Source: Crocinitomicaceae bacterium (lineage in GTDB: Bacteria > Bacteroidota > Bacteroidia > Flavobacteriales_D > Sanyastnellaceae). Taken from it: a DNA stretch of 40,326 nt. Position numbers and translations under genes: made by a program. The notes under the pieces are model-generated. The model was not told the DNA's origin, did no database searches, and saw only the letters and a program-made list of their open reading frames with translations. The stretch lies in contig NZRP01000045.1 of NCBI GenBank assembly GCA_002693775.1, forward strand, positions 1 through 40,326, read 5' to 3'. How positions within the stretch are numbered: position 1 is the stretch's first letter; each line of letters opens with the position of its first letter. This document shows, piece after piece, positions 16,929 through 25,435 of this stretch.

Positions 16929-17690
16929 AAATTCTCTAGTTAATTCGAAAAACTCATCCGGTTGTTCAGCGTGAAGCCAGTGCCCAGCATCTTCAATATC
17001 AGCTGTTTCAAGCCGCATGTAAAATTGCTCAACTCTTTCTAATTCTTCATCACTAACATATGAAGACTTGAGTCCTCTAATGAATAATGTTGGGATGGTA
17101 CTGAGGCTTAAATCTATTCCCTCTGTTACAGTGTCTAAAGTGTCAGCAAGAATTTTTACGTTAAACCTCCATGAGTAACCGCCTTCTTTTTCTCTGTGCA
17201 ATCCCTTCATTAAAAAAGGCACTAAAGTGGGATCATCACCAAGTTTTGATTCTAGGAATGATTGTACTTCTGTTCTAGTTTTTGCCACACTAGGATTAGT
17301 TCCTAAAAGAGCATTAAAAATGGGACCGTGATGAGGGGTGTAGGCCTTGGGAGCGATGTCTGCAACTATAAGTTTAGCAACACGCTCAGGATATTTCTCG
17401 GTAAACGCCATTACAGTTTTACCTCCCATGCTGTGACCAAGTAAGTGAGCTTTAGAAATGCATTTTGCATCTAAAAACGTCCTAAGGTCTTCAACCATTA
17501 AACCATAGTTGTGATCTTCTGTATGTGGGCTGCGACCATGATTTCTAGCGTCAACGAGGTGCACTCTGAAATCTTCAGCATACCGCTTTCCAAGTGTTTG
17601 CCAATTATCAGCACTACCAAGTAATCCGTGAAGAATTACAAGGTCCTTCGACCCTTCTCCTAAAGTTCTACTAAATAATTTTAGTCGCAT
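16920..17690 (-). CDS. Alpha/beta hydrolase (YbfF-like esterase)
   Basis: A 256-residue alpha/beta-hydrolase. Near the N-terminus are VILHGLLGSADNW, the oxyanion-hole HG-containing strand, and VHLVDARNHGRSPH. The nucleophile is Ser87 in LLGHSMGGKT, and the C-terminal histidine lies in EDAGHWLHAEQP. These sections match YbfF-type esterases acting on short acyl esters; the natural substrate is unknown. The open frame extends to 17774, but the additional 28 residues overlap the pdxJ end, while ATG 17690 leaves a 16-nt gap and begins MRLKLFSRTLGEG, as relatives do. It is co-directional with pdxJ and probably co-transcribed. Its stop overlaps the end of the ClC gene. Confidence 0.87.
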   Translation of the reverse strand: MRLKLFSRTLGEGSKDLVILHGLLGSADNWQTLGKRYAEDFRVHLVDARNHGRSPHTEDHNYGLMVEDLRTFLDAKCISKAHLLGHSMGGKTVMAFTEKYPERVAKLIVADIAPKAYTPHHGPIFNALLGTNPSVAKTRTEVQSFLESKLGDDPTLVPFLMKGLHREKEGGYSWRFNVKILADTLDTVTEGIDLSLSTIPTLFIRGLKSSYVSDEELERVEQFYMRLETADIEDAGHWLHAEQPDEFFELTREFLG

Positions 17691-17706
17691 TTCTAATCTC
17701 CTTGCT

Positions 17707-18450
17707 CTAGTCCACTTGTAGACAGGCCAAATACATTGCAACAGTGTTAGACATCCCCAAATAAAGAGCATCACTTATCAGCGCATGACCTATGCTCACC
17801 TCATCAAGATGAGGTACATTCTGTGCAAAATCCTTTAAGTTGCTCAAGTCCAAATCATGTCCAGCATTCACCTCTAACCCTAGTGAATGAGCTAGATTAG
17901 CAGCCCTTGCATATGGGATGGCCGCATCTGCACCGATTTTTTTATGATTGACAGCGTAATCCTCAGTGTAGAGTTCTATCCTGTCTGTGCCTGTATTGGC
18001 AGCGGCTTTTATTTGGCCTTCATTAGTATCTATAAAAATACTTGTCCTGATACCAGCTTCTTTGAAACGAGCAATCACCTCTTTCAACAACTGCTGATTC
18101 TCAATCGCATCCCAGCCTGCATTGCTGGTAAGTATATCTTCCGGGTCAGGCACAAGAGTAACCTGTTCAGGGCGGACCTCTAAAAGCAAATCAATGAAAG
18201 CATCGTTAGGGTATCCCTCGATGTTGAATTCAGTTTTTACTATGCCCTTCAAACCTCTTACATCCTCATAAGTGATATGACGTGCATCTGGTCTAGGGTG
18301 TACAGTTATGCCTTGTGCTCCAAAGGCTTCAATCCTCTTTGCAGAAAGCAAAACATCAGGAATTAAGCCTCCTCTGGCGTTCCTCAGTGTTGCAATTTTA
18401 TTTACATTGACGCTGAGTTTTGTGGTATGTACCTTCGCTTTGTCTGACAC
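17707..18450 (-). CDS. pdxJ: Pyridoxine 5'-phosphate synthase
   Basis: Condenses 3-amino-2-oxopropyl phosphate (from 4-hydroxythreonine phosphate) with 1-deoxyxylulose 5-phosphate to give pyridoxine 5'-phosphate, the last ring-forming step of DXP-dependent vitamin B6 synthesis. The 247-residue TIM barrel begins [31 protein letters not shown] carries the active-site histidines and arginines, with [19 protein letters not shown] and [13 protein letters not shown] further on. It starts at GTG 18450; there is no ATG near the conserved start. An exact TAATTTTG box ends 4 nt upstream of the GTG. It is divergent from the CBS gene across only 26 nt. The PLP made here would serve kbl and other aminotransferase-fold enzymes, although no direct link is implied. 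Confidence 0.95.
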   Translation of the reverse strand: MSDKAKVHTTKLSVNVNKIATLRNARGGLIPDVLLSAKRIEAFGAQGITVHPRPDARHITYEDVRGLKGIVKTEFNIEGYPNDAFIDLLLEVRPEQVTLVPDPEDILTSNAGWDAIENQQLLKEVIARFKEAGIRTSIFIDTNEGQIKAAANTGTDRIELYTEDYAVNHKKIGADAAIPYARAANLAHSLGLEVNAGHDLDLSNLKDFAQNVPHLDEVSIGHALISDALYLGMSNTVAMYLACLQVD

Positions 18451-18472
18451 GCCACAAAATTACGTACTATTG
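18440..18472 (+). promoter_or_regulatory. Putative promoter of the CBS-nadK-porG operon
   Basis: TTG at 18440-18442, a 22-nt spacer and TACTATTG at 18465-18472 (one mismatch to TAnnTTTG), ending 4 nt before ATG 18477. The -33 element lies inside the start of pdxJ. It would drive the CBS gene and, through overlapping or close genes, the downstream envelope operon as a leaderless transcript. Confidence 0.45.
18455..18462 (-). promoter_or_regulatory. Putative -7 box of pdxJ
   Basis: On the minus strand TAATTTTG, an exact TAnnTTTG, is followed by TGGC and the GTG start. Transcription would begin at about the first base of the start codon. No TTG is found 18-23 nt upstream; candidates are at 12 and 26 nt. 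The box is 2 nt from the divergent box of the CBS gene. Confidence 0.45.
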
Positions 18473-18476
18473 AGCA

Positions 18477-19124
18477 ATGACAGCAGCGCAACTTCTTACA
18501 TCTGACATCCCACTACTTCTACCTATTGATACAGTAAAATGTGCTCTAGATATGATGGATGAATACAAGCTAGCCCACCTGCCTGTAGTTGTTGAGGATA
18601 TATTTAAGGGGCTTCTCTCTGAGGAAGATCTTTTAGAGAGCGATGACAGCGCAGTTATTGCGGAGGTGAAATCCACTTATCTTTCTGTAGACCCTAATTT
18701 GCATATTTATGAAGTTGTGGCGTTGATGGCTTCTGCTGAAGTAGATCTGCTTCCGGTTGTCCACAGAGGGATTTATCAAGGCAGTATAGATAGAAGTGCT
18801 GTGCTGAGTTTTCTTTCTAGAGTTGCTGGTTGGGGCGCCGAAGGGAGCACAATAGTTTTAGAAACTTCAGTTTCAAAATTTAGTTTGGTCGAGATTTCTC
18901 ACTTGGTAGAACAAAACGGAGCCCAAATCTCCAGTTTTAATACCAGCTATGAAGATTCGGGAGATATGCTTGTAACAATCAAGCTTAACACTGTTGATAT
19001 CGCTATTATTCTTGAAACATTTAAAAGATTTGACTACAAAGTGGTGACTTTCTTTGATGCTCCAGAAGTTGAAGACGAAATTCGCAACAAGTTTGACCAG
19101 TTTATGAGATACCTCGAACAATGA
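18477..19124 (+). CDS. CBS-domain protein with C-terminal ACT-like region (AcuB-like)
   Basis: A 215-residue soluble protein. Residues 6-60 and 65-125 form a CBS pair: LLTSDIPLLLPIDTVKCALDMM followed by LAHLPVVVEDIFKGLLSEEDLL, then TYLSVDPNLHIYEVVALM and DLLPVVHRGIYQGSIDRSAVL. Residues 130-210 look like an ACT-type fold (STIVLETSVSKFSLVEISHLVEQNGAQISSF ... MLVTIKLNTVDIAIILETFKRFDYKVV). CBS pairs usually bind adenosyl nucleotides, so a sensory or regulatory role is likely, but no target is shown. The stop overlaps nadK (ATGA), and I know this adjacency from other Bacteroidota; translational coupling suggests a role close to NAD kinase or to the envelope operon. Its promoter abuts that of pdxJ. 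Confidence 0.85.
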   Translation: MTAAQLLTSDIPLLLPIDTVKCALDMMDEYKLAHLPVVVEDIFKGLLSEEDLLESDDSAVIAEVKSTYLSVDPNLHIYEVVALMASAEVDLLPVVHRGIYQGSIDRSAVLSFLSRVAGWGAEGSTIVLETSVSKFSLVEISHLVEQNGAQISSFNTSYEDSGDMLVTIKLNTVDIAIILETFKRFDYKVVTFFDAPEVEDEIRNKFDQFMRYLEQ

Positions 19125-20002
19125 GTATGAATATTGCATTATTTGGTAAGCCCTTTTATCAGAAGCATAAAGAGTCGGTTAAGAACGTAGTAGAAAGAGT
19201 TGCTAAAATTGATCCGAGCGCATTGTTGTTTGATGGCTTTAGAACAGTACTAGATCAATACATGGATGTGCCTAAGAGCTTGGGAGGCTTTTCAAAAGCA
19301 GAAGATTTAGATGGGATTGACCTTTTAATTACCCTTGGTGGAGATGGTACTTTTTTAGAGGCTGTTACATTTACTGCAGAGCTTGGAATTCCCATTTTAG
19401 GAATAAATACGGGCACTCTAGGCTTCCTGTCAAACATTAAAATCGACAGTGTAAACGAAGCATTGGACGCAGTAATAGCTGGGAAAACTTGGATTGATGA
19501 GCGTTCAGTACTCCACATAGAGGCTGAGGGTGTTGATTTCGGTGATTTCCCATATGCACTTAACGAAGCAGCGATTCATAAGCGTAAAACAGCCAGCATG
19601 GTTGTGGTTGATGTTAACAGAGAAAACAGGTTTGTAAATAAATATTGGGCTGATGGATTGCTTGTGTCTACAGCTACAGGATCAACAGCATATAGTTTAA
19701 GTGCTGGGGGGCCAATAATTTCGCCAAGCTCTGACGTCGCACTAATTACACCTATTGCACCACATAATTTGACCAACAGGCCTTTAATTGTTCCACTAAA
19801 TGGAGAAATTACTCTTGAGGCGTCTGGAAGAGATGCAAGTTTTCTTCTGTCATTAGACAGCAGGTCCTATCGCTTAAAACCTCACGCTAAAGTGAAAATC
19901 AAACCAGCTCCGTTCAAAGTAAAACTGTTGAATCTCGAAGATCAATACTTTTTCAATACCCTGCGCTCTAAAATGCATTGGGGAATGGATCCTCGTGGTT
20001 GA
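19121..20002 (+). CDS. nadK: NAD kinase
   Basis: Phosphorylates NAD to NADP in the cytoplasm. The 293-residue sequence has GGDG at 73-76 (catalytic Asp75) in LGGDGTFLEAV, NE at 148-149 in ALNEAAIHKRKTASMV, and the glycine-rich WADGLLVSTATGSTAYSLSAGGP at 176-198. Starting at ATG 19121, it overlaps the CBS gene by 4 nt. The porG coding region begins about 70 nt after its stop, so read-through is likely. Length and motifs are complete. Confidence 0.96.
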   Translation: MSMNIALFGKPFYQKHKESVKNVVERVAKIDPSALLFDGFRTVLDQYMDVPKSLGGFSKAEDLDGIDLLITLGGDGTFLEAVTFTAELGIPILGINTGTLGFLSNIKIDSVNEALDAVIAGKTWIDERSVLHIEAEGVDFGDFPYALNEAAIHKRKTASMVVVDVNRENRFVNKYWADGLLVSTATGSTAYSLSAGGPIISPSSDVALITPIAPHNLTNRPLIVPLNGEITLEASGRDASFLLSLDSRSYRLKPHAKVKIKPAPFKVKLLNLEDQYFFNTLRSKMHWGMDPRG

Positions 20003-20073
20003 TAAACTGCGTTAAAATAAGACCCTCTAAAGGGCAATCTCCATTATTTTCGTGCGTTAGGAATTCTAGTCTT

Positions 20074-20934
20074 ATGAAACTCCCATTCACAACTGTAAAA
20101 TCAATCGCTATGATGCTAGTAATCATGGCCTTAGGTTTTGATGCTATAGCTCAGAACCACAGAGGTGGGAGTAAGGAAATCGGTTATCAGCTTGGAACGA
20201 CTTACTATATTGGCGATTTAAATCCGGATAATCCAATAAAATCTAGACCTCATATCGCTCAAGGTGGATATTTCAGACACAATATCAACAGTAGAGCTGG
20301 AGTTAGATTTCAAGTGATGCATGGAGTTGTTGAAGCATGGGATGAGGATTCTCAAAATAGCTGGGCTCTTAACAGAAATCTTCATTTTAGAAATAAGATT
20401 ACTGAGTTCTCTGTTCAAGGAGAGATAAACTACATAGACCACGTACTTGGTAATCCTAATGACAGAATAACTGGATTCTTAACTGCAGGAATAGCATACT
20501 TCAATCACGATCCTGAGGCGCAGGATGTTTTTGGTAATTGGCACCCACTTCAACCATTAGGAACTGAGGGGCAAGGTTGGATTGATGGAGTTGAAAATTA
20601 TAATCTTGCTTGTTTAGCTCTACCATTTGGAGCAGGATTTAAGGTTAATCTTGGGAATTCGATATCATTCCAATTAGAATGGGGGATGAGAAAAACTTGG
20701 ACTGATTATCTTGATGATGTAAGCACTTCATACGTTAACTCATCATTATTGATGCAGGCAAGAGGTGTACTATCTGCCCAGTTAGCTGATCAAATAGTTG
20801 AGCTCCCAGAGGGGGCTGATTCTAGTGAAGGAATGCAAAGAGGGGACCCAGGTAGGTATGACAAGTATGGATTTGTGATGGCATCTATCTCTCTCAGGGT
20901 GAGTAAAAAACCAACTTCTTGCTGGGAACAATGA
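20074..20934 (+). CDS. porG: PorG-like outer-membrane protein of the type IX secretion system (DUF6089 family)
   Basis: A 286-residue exported protein, with signal peptide MKLPFTTVKSIAMMLVIMALGFDAIAQ, followed by a beta-rich sequence that begins SKEIGYQLGTTYYIGDLNP. This start is characteristic of the DUF6089/PorG family. In Porphyromonas gingivalis the homologue is needed for T9SS, and its gene lies directly before uppS, bamA and ompH as here; both statements are from memory. The open frame extends to 19978 inside nadK, but ATG 20074 places the signal peptide at the N-terminus. TATTTTCG at 20045-20052 is a possible -7 box with a leader of about 17 nt. The stop overlaps the uppS start. The end has a Ser/Gly-rich segment (PEGADSSEGMQRGDPGR) and a terminal Cys-containing tail. 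Confidence 0.82.
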   Translation: MKLPFTTVKSIAMMLVIMALGFDAIAQNHRGGSKEIGYQLGTTYYIGDLNPDNPIKSRPHIAQGGYFRHNINSRAGVRFQVMHGVVEAWDEDSQNSWALNRNLHFRNKITEFSVQGEINYIDHVLGNPNDRITGFLTAGIAYFNHDPEAQDVFGNWHPLQPLGTEGQGWIDGVENYNLACLALPFGAGFKVNLGNSISFQLEWGMRKTWTDYLDDVSTSYVNSSLLMQARGVLSAQLADQIVELPEGADSSEGMQRGDPGRYDKYGFVMASISLRVSKKPTSCWEQ

Positions 20935-21653
20935 ATGGTCTAGATTTAGATAGAATTCCACAGCATGTTGCCATTATTATGGATGGTAATGGAAGATGGG
21001 CTAACAATAAGGGACAGGACAGAGTTTTTGGTCACTTAAATGGAGTTGAGTCTGTTAGAGAAGCTGTTAGGACAGCTGGAAAACTAGGGATTAAGTACCT
21101 AACACTCTATGCTTTTAGTACTGAAAATTGGAGCAGACCTATGGAGGAAGTAAATGCTCTTATGGATTTGCTATTAAGAACACTTGTAAGCGAGAGCAAA
21201 GATTTATTTGATAATGGAGTAAAACTCCAAACCATTGGAGATCTCAGCGGGCTACCTCAGAATTGTGTCGATTCACTCAATGAAGCCATTTCAAATTCAC
21301 CAGACAATCACAAGTTGGTACTTACTCTTGCTCTTAACTACAGCTCTAAGTGGGAAATCACTTCTGCTGTTAAAGCACTTATGGGGTCAGGGATAAGTTC
21401 AGAGGAAGTAGACGCAGATAGTATCGCGAAAAATCTTGCCACTGCTGGTATGCCAGACCCAGAATTGATGATCAGAACTTCAGGAGAACATAGGATTAGC
21501 AACTTTATGTTGTGGCAACTTGCCTATGCTGAATTTCATTTTTCGTCAGTGCTTTGGCCTGATTTTAGAGAAGAACATTTTATTGCAGCAATAGCTGATT
21601 ATCAAAATAGAGACAGACGCTTTGGGGGAGTTTCACAACAAAAAAATCAATGA
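20931..21653 (+). CDS. uppS: Isoprenyl transferase (undecaprenyl diphosphate synthase)
   Basis: Adds cis-isoprene units from IPP to farnesyl diphosphate to produce the undecaprenyl carrier for peptidoglycan and O-antigen. The 240-residue protein has HVAIIMDGNGRWA with the catalytic Asp18 and the NGRWA loop, TLYAFSTENWSRP, and the C-terminal PELMIRTSGEHRISNFMLWQLAYAEFHF with R-x-S-G-E. An upstream TTG at 20919 is in frame, but ATG 20931, overlapping the porG stop as ATGA, gives the normal start. The stop overlaps bamA as ATGA, so porG, uppS and bamA are translationally coupled. Confidence 0.96.
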   Translation: MNGLDLDRIPQHVAIIMDGNGRWANNKGQDRVFGHLNGVESVREAVRTAGKLGIKYLTLYAFSTENWSRPMEEVNALMDLLLRTLVSESKDLFDNGVKLQTIGDLSGLPQNCVDSLNEAISNSPDNHKLVLTLALNYSSKWEITSAVKALMGSGISSEEVDADSIAKNLATAGMPDPELMIRTSGEHRISNFMLWQLAYAEFHFSSVLWPDFREEHFIAAIADYQNRDRRFGGVSQQKNQ

Positions 21654-24202
21654 AGGGATTTAGTGTACATATCCTTTTTGTTTTAATGGCGATAATAGTT
21701 TCGCCAGTTGCCGCGCAAATTGATACTCCAGTAAATGGGATAGAAAATGAGCAAATTCTAGACTTAAACATCCCACAGACATATAGGATAGGAGGAATTA
21801 CAGTTCTAGGAGCAAATTATACGGATGTTCAGGCTGTAAAGCTTTTCAGCGCTCTTCAGATAGGAGCAAACATTGATATACCAGGAGAAGACGTAGGAAG
21901 GGCAATTAGAAATCTCTGGGATCAAGATCTTTTCTCTGACATCAGAATTGAAGTAGCAGAGTTGAGGGGTAAGGACGTCTACTTAGTAATTAATGTTGAA
22001 GAACTTCCTCGATTAACTAGGTACAGTATCTCTGGTGTAAATAGGTCGGAGCAAGAGACGGTTCGTAGTACTATCGACTTAATGACAGGTAGGATAGTAA
22101 ACGAAAATGTTGTTGCTACTGCTATCAAAAGAATTAAGGATTACTACGTTGACAAGGGGTTCTTTGATGTTGATGTAGAGATCAAGCAAGAAGTTGATTC
22201 TAGCTTTACAAACGGAACTATAGTTAGAGTAAATATTGATAAGGGTGATAAGGTAAAAATCGACCAAATTCAGCTTAACGGCGTTACAGCATTCGATGCT
22301 GAAAAGCTTAAGCGCAAGATGAAGGCGACCAAGGAAAAGAGGTGGTGGAGATTCTATAAACAATCGAAATATCTTGATGATGCCTTTGAGGCAGATAAGT
22401 CAGCCATTATTGCTGAGTACAACAAACTTGGTTACAGAAATGCTAGAATCACTAGTGACTCAATTTACAGAACTGAAGAGGGGTTAGTAGGATTAGTGCT
22501 TGATGTTGAAGAGGGAAATCAGTTTGTATTTGGAGACATATCATTTGCTGGGAATATTAAATACAGGACTACTTTCTTAGACTCATTACTGGGGATTAAT
22601 AAGGGCGATTTGTACAATCTAGAGCATCTTGAAACCAGAGTGTTTATGGACCCTAAAGGTTTAGATATTACTTCACTTTATCAAGATGATGGATATCTGA
22701 CATTCAGAGCGATGCCTATAGAGCAGAGAGTTCAGAACGACACCATCGACATCGAGATCAGAATGATGGAGGGGACTCAGTTCAGAATTGGTAAGGTGAC
22801 GGTTGAGGGAAATACGAAGACAAACGACCACGTGATTTACAGGGAAATCAGAACTCGCCCTGGAGATTTGTTTAGTAGAACTGATGTTATTCGTACTCAG
22901 CGTGAGCTTGCACAACTCAACTACTTCAACCCTGAAGCATTTGCTATCAATCCTACTCAAAACCCTGAGGATGGCACAGTTGATATTGAGTATAAAGTTG
23001 AGGAGAAACCTTCAGACCAAATCGAGGTTAGCGGGGGTTGGGGTGGCGGTCGTGTAGTTGGGTCGCTTAGTTTAAGCTTCACCAACTTCAGTGTAAAAAG
23101 GATGTTTGAAAAAGGAGCTTGGCGTCCTATTCCGACTGGCGATGGTCAGAGGTTGAGCATTATAGCTAGGTCTAACGGATTGTTCTTCCAGAACATCAAC
23201 CTAGGATTTACAGAGCCATGGTTAGGAGGGAAGAAGCCTAATGCACTTTACACTAGAGTTTGGAAGACTATTCAGTCTAACGGGCAACCAAGATATGTAG
23301 ATGGGGAAATAAATCCTGATAGGACTTCTCTAGATATTTTAGGTGCTGAGATAGGGTTTGGTCAGAGGCTTAAAAAACCTGATGACTGGTTCCTGTTTAA
23401 CACCAAGCTTTCATACCAGCATTTCGATTTGAATGATTACGGTCAGTTCTTCAGTTTTGATAATGGTAAATCGAACAATCTAGCTGCTGAGGTGAAGCTT
23501 CAGAGGAACTCGATTAGTGATCCGATTTATCCGGTTTGGGGTTCAAACCTAGAGGTGGGAGTCAAGGCAACAGTACCATACAGCCTGTTTAGAGAGGATG
23601 GCTACTACGATGATTTATCTGATGAAGATAGATATAAGTGGCTTGAATACCACAAGTGGAAGTTTAAAGCTGAGTGGTATACTCCGCTTACGAGTACTGC
23701 GGGTGAAAACCCTAAAAGCCTAGTTCTTAAGCTGGCTACAGGTGTTGGCATCATAGGCCAATACAATAGAGACGTAGGGCTTAGCCCATTCGAGAGATTC
23801 TATATGGGAGGTGTATTCTTAAGTGGTTTTGCAATGGATGGAAGAGAGATTATCAATCTTAGAGGATATGATGATTTGAGTCTTACGGCTCCTGATCAAC
23901 AAACTGGTGCACCTGTTGCTGCTAAGTATACAGCAGAGTTGCGCTACCCGCTTTCTACAAACCCTAATGCTACAATCTACACTCTTGCCTTTCTTGAGGC
24001 AGGTAAAACATGGGAGGATTCGAGGGCATTTAACCCTTATCAGGTGTATAAGTCTGCTGGTGTAGGCTTGAGGATTTTCTTGCCGATGTTTGGGCTTCTG
24101 GGTCTTGATTATGGTTGGAGATTGGATGATGTAGATGCCTTCCCTGGTATGTCTAGAGGTCAATTCCATTTTAGCATGGGTATGGGAATGGGTGAACTTT
24201 AA
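21650..24202 (+). CDS. bamA: Outer-membrane protein assembly factor BamA
   Basis: An 850-residue Omp85 protein that inserts beta-barrel proteins into the outer membrane. A signal peptide ends near PVAAQ (about residue 24). POTRA repeats run from about 45 to 430: IGGITVLGANYTDVQAV, TRYSISGVNRSEQETV, IDQIQLNGVTAFDAEKL, FVFGDISFAGNIKYRTT, and FRIGKVTVEGNTKTNDHVI, i.e. five. The C-terminal barrel starts near EVSGGWGGGRVVGSLSLSF and ends with GQFHFSMGMGMGEL. DYGWRLD near the end resembles the last-strand motif. The protein is co-encoded with uppS and ompH genes. The TonB receptor, PorG and T9SS porins would be clients. Confidence 0.95.
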   Translation: MKGFSVHILFVLMAIIVSPVAAQIDTPVNGIENEQILDLNIPQTYRIGGITVLGANYTDVQAVKLFSALQIGANIDIPGEDVGRAIRNLWDQDLFSDIRIEVAELRGKDVYLVINVEELPRLTRYSISGVNRSEQETVRSTIDLMTGRIVNENVVATAIKRIKDYYVDKGFFDVDVEIKQEVDSSFTNGTIVRVNIDKGDKVKIDQIQLNGVTAFDAEKLKRKMKATKEKRWWRFYKQSKYLDDAFEADKSAIIAEYNKLGYRNARITSDSIYRTEEGLVGLVLDVEEGNQFVFGDISFAGNIKYRTTFLDSLLGINKGDLYNLEHLETRVFMDPKGLDITSLYQDDGYLTFRAMPIEQRVQNDTIDIEIRMMEGTQFRIGKVTVEGNTKTNDHVIYREIRTRPGDLFSRTDVIRTQRELAQLNYFNPEAFAINPTQNPEDGTVDIEYKVEEKPSDQIEVSGGWGGGRVVGSLSLSFTNFSVKRMFEKGAWRPIPTGDGQRLSIIARSNGLFFQNINLGFTEPWLGGKKPNALYTRVWKTIQSNGQPRYVDGEINPDRTSLDILGAEIGFGQRLKKPDDWFLFNTKLSYQHFDLNDYGQFFSFDNGKSNNLAAEVKLQRNSISDPIYPVWGSNLEVGVKATVPYSLFREDGYYDDLSDEDRYKWLEYHKWKFKAEWYTPLTSTAGENPKSLVLKLATGVGIIGQYNRDVGLSPFERFYMGGVFLSGFAMDGREIINLRGYDDLSLTAPDQQTGAPVAAKYTAELRYPLSTNPNATIYTLAFLEAGKTWEDSRAFNPYQVYKSAGVGLRIFLPMFGLLGLDYGWRLDDVDAFPGMSRGQFHFSMGMGMGEL

Positions 24203-24206
24203 ATGG

Positions 24207-24214
24207 TAATTTTG
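24207..24214 (+). promoter_or_regulatory. Possible -7 box of the first ompH gene
   Basis: An exact TAATTTTG in the 15-nt gap after bamA, ending 3 nt before ATG 24218. No TTG at suitable spacing was found, so it may be a weak internal promoter or a coincidence. If real it would allow chaperone expression independently of bamA. Confidence 0.35.
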
Positions 24215-24217
24215 TAA

Positions 24218-24910
24218 ATGAGTATGAGAGATTTTTTAAATAATAAAACGCTGATTTTAAGCTTTGCTTTAATCTTTTTAGGCGCTAGTGCTAATGACAC
24301 TTTAGCCCAAAAATTCGCTTATATCGATTCTGACTACGTGCTTCTGCATATGCCAGATTTTGCAGCAGCTCAACAAGAGTTAAACACATTCGCAATTGAG
24401 TGGCAGGCAGAGATTGAATCTAAGCTAGAGGCCGCAGATAGATTAGAGGTGGCGTATAGAGCTGAGAGGGTTCTTCTTACTAAGGAAATGAGGCAGAAGA
24501 GGGAGCAAGAGATTACTGCTAAGAGGGCGCAAGCTAAGGAGATGCAGAAGCAAAAGTTTGGTGTAGAAGGTGAGCTTTTCCAAAAGCGTCAGGAGCTGAT
24601 TGAGCCTATTCAACAGCAAATTTTTGAGGAGTTAAAGAGTATTGCTAGTAGCTCTGGGTACATGGTAATCTTTGATAAGTCAAATCAGAGCAACATGCTT
24701 TACACCAATCCTAAATACGACATCTCTGATAGGCTAATCAAGAAGTTAGGATATGTTCCTGGCGAGACTATTGAAGTAGAGAAGCGTGATGACACTGGAA
24801 ATGTTGGCTCTGGTAAAGTAGGACGTTCTGGCGGAAGTAATGATAGAAGTAACAATAGAGGAGGAGCCTCAGGTTTTCAAAAAGCTGGCGGTTCTGGTCG
24901 AGTAAAATAA
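24218..24910 (+). CDS. OmpH/Skp-family periplasmic chaperone with Gly/Ser/Asn-rich tail
   Basis: A 230-residue periplasmic holdase for unfolded outer-membrane proteins. The signal peptide (LNNKTLILSFALIFLGASANDTLAQ) ends near residue 31. The mature part begins KFAYIDSDYVLLHMPDF, the standard OmpH strand, followed by a long charged coiled-coil (about 50-130, rich in E, K, Q, R) and the returning strand SSGYMVIFDKSNQSNMLYTNPKYDIS. Beyond the family's normal end (about residue 180) lies a low-complexity tail rich in Gly, Ser, Asn and Arg (GRSGGSNDRSNNRGGASG). The start is ATG 24218; ATG 24224 is an alternative. It stands between bamA and a second OmpH gene. Confidence 0.9.
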   Translation: MSMRDFLNNKTLILSFALIFLGASANDTLAQKFAYIDSDYVLLHMPDFAAAQQELNTFAIEWQAEIESKLEAADRLEVAYRAERVLLTKEMRQKREQEITAKRAQAKEMQKQKFGVEGELFQKRQELIEPIQQQIFEELKSIASSSGYMVIFDKSNQSNMLYTNPKYDISDRLIKKLGYVPGETIEVEKRDDTGNVGSGKVGRSGGSNDRSNNRGGASGFQKAGGSGRVK

Positions 24911-24931
24911 ATAAGAAATAAAATAAAGGAC

Positions 24932-25426
24932 ATGAAACACTTTTTAATTTTATGTGGTCTGATTGCAGGCATTTCGTTCGGGGCAGAAGCCCAAAAGTTT
25001 GGGCACATAGACGCTCAAGCTCTTCTTTTAAACCTTCCTGAGAGAACTCAGGCGCAGGCTACTATTGAAGCTGAAGCAAAAGGGTATGAGGCAGAGATTA
25101 TTCGCCTTCAAGATGAACTAAGAACGATGTATGGAGAATACCAAGCTAAGGCTAACACTTGGCCAGACGCTATCCGAGCTCAAAAAGAAACTGAGATTCA
25201 ACAGAAGGATCAAGGTCTTCAAGAGTTTAGCCAAACCATCCAATTAGAGCTTGCTCGTATGGAAGAGTCTCTTCTTGCACCAATGATCCAAAGAGTTAGC
25301 ACAGCTATTGAAGAAGTAGGTAAGGAGCACGGCTTCACATACATCTTTGATTCTAGCATGGGAGCTACTCTATACAATGGTGGCGAGGATGTTACTGACC
25401 TAGTTAAAACTAAACTAGGACTTTAA
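24932..25426 (+). CDS. OmpH/Skp-family periplasmic chaperone
   Basis: A 164-residue paralogue of the preceding gene with a signal peptide (HFLILCGLIAGISFGAEAQ) and the same core: KFGHIDAQALLLNLPE, a coiled-coil arm of about 80 residues, then HGFTYIFDSSMGATLYNGGEDVTDLVKTKLGL. It has the normal OmpH length and no tail. It follows 21 nt after the first ompH. Two tandem copies after bamA are common in Bacteroidota. It ends 9 nt before the murI start. Confidence 0.92.
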   Translation: MKHFLILCGLIAGISFGAEAQKFGHIDAQALLLNLPERTQAQATIEAEAKGYEAEIIRLQDELRTMYGEYQAKANTWPDAIRAQKETEIQQKDQGLQEFSQTIQLELARMEESLLAPMIQRVSTAIEEVGKEHGFTYIFDSSMGATLYNGGEDVTDLVKTKLGL

Positions 25427-25435
25427 TACTGTCGT

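Noticed and set aside
17691-17774. 28-residue N-terminal extension of the alpha/beta hydrolase
   Set aside because: It overlaps pdxJ by 68 nt and is not family-like; the inner ATG leaves a clean gap.
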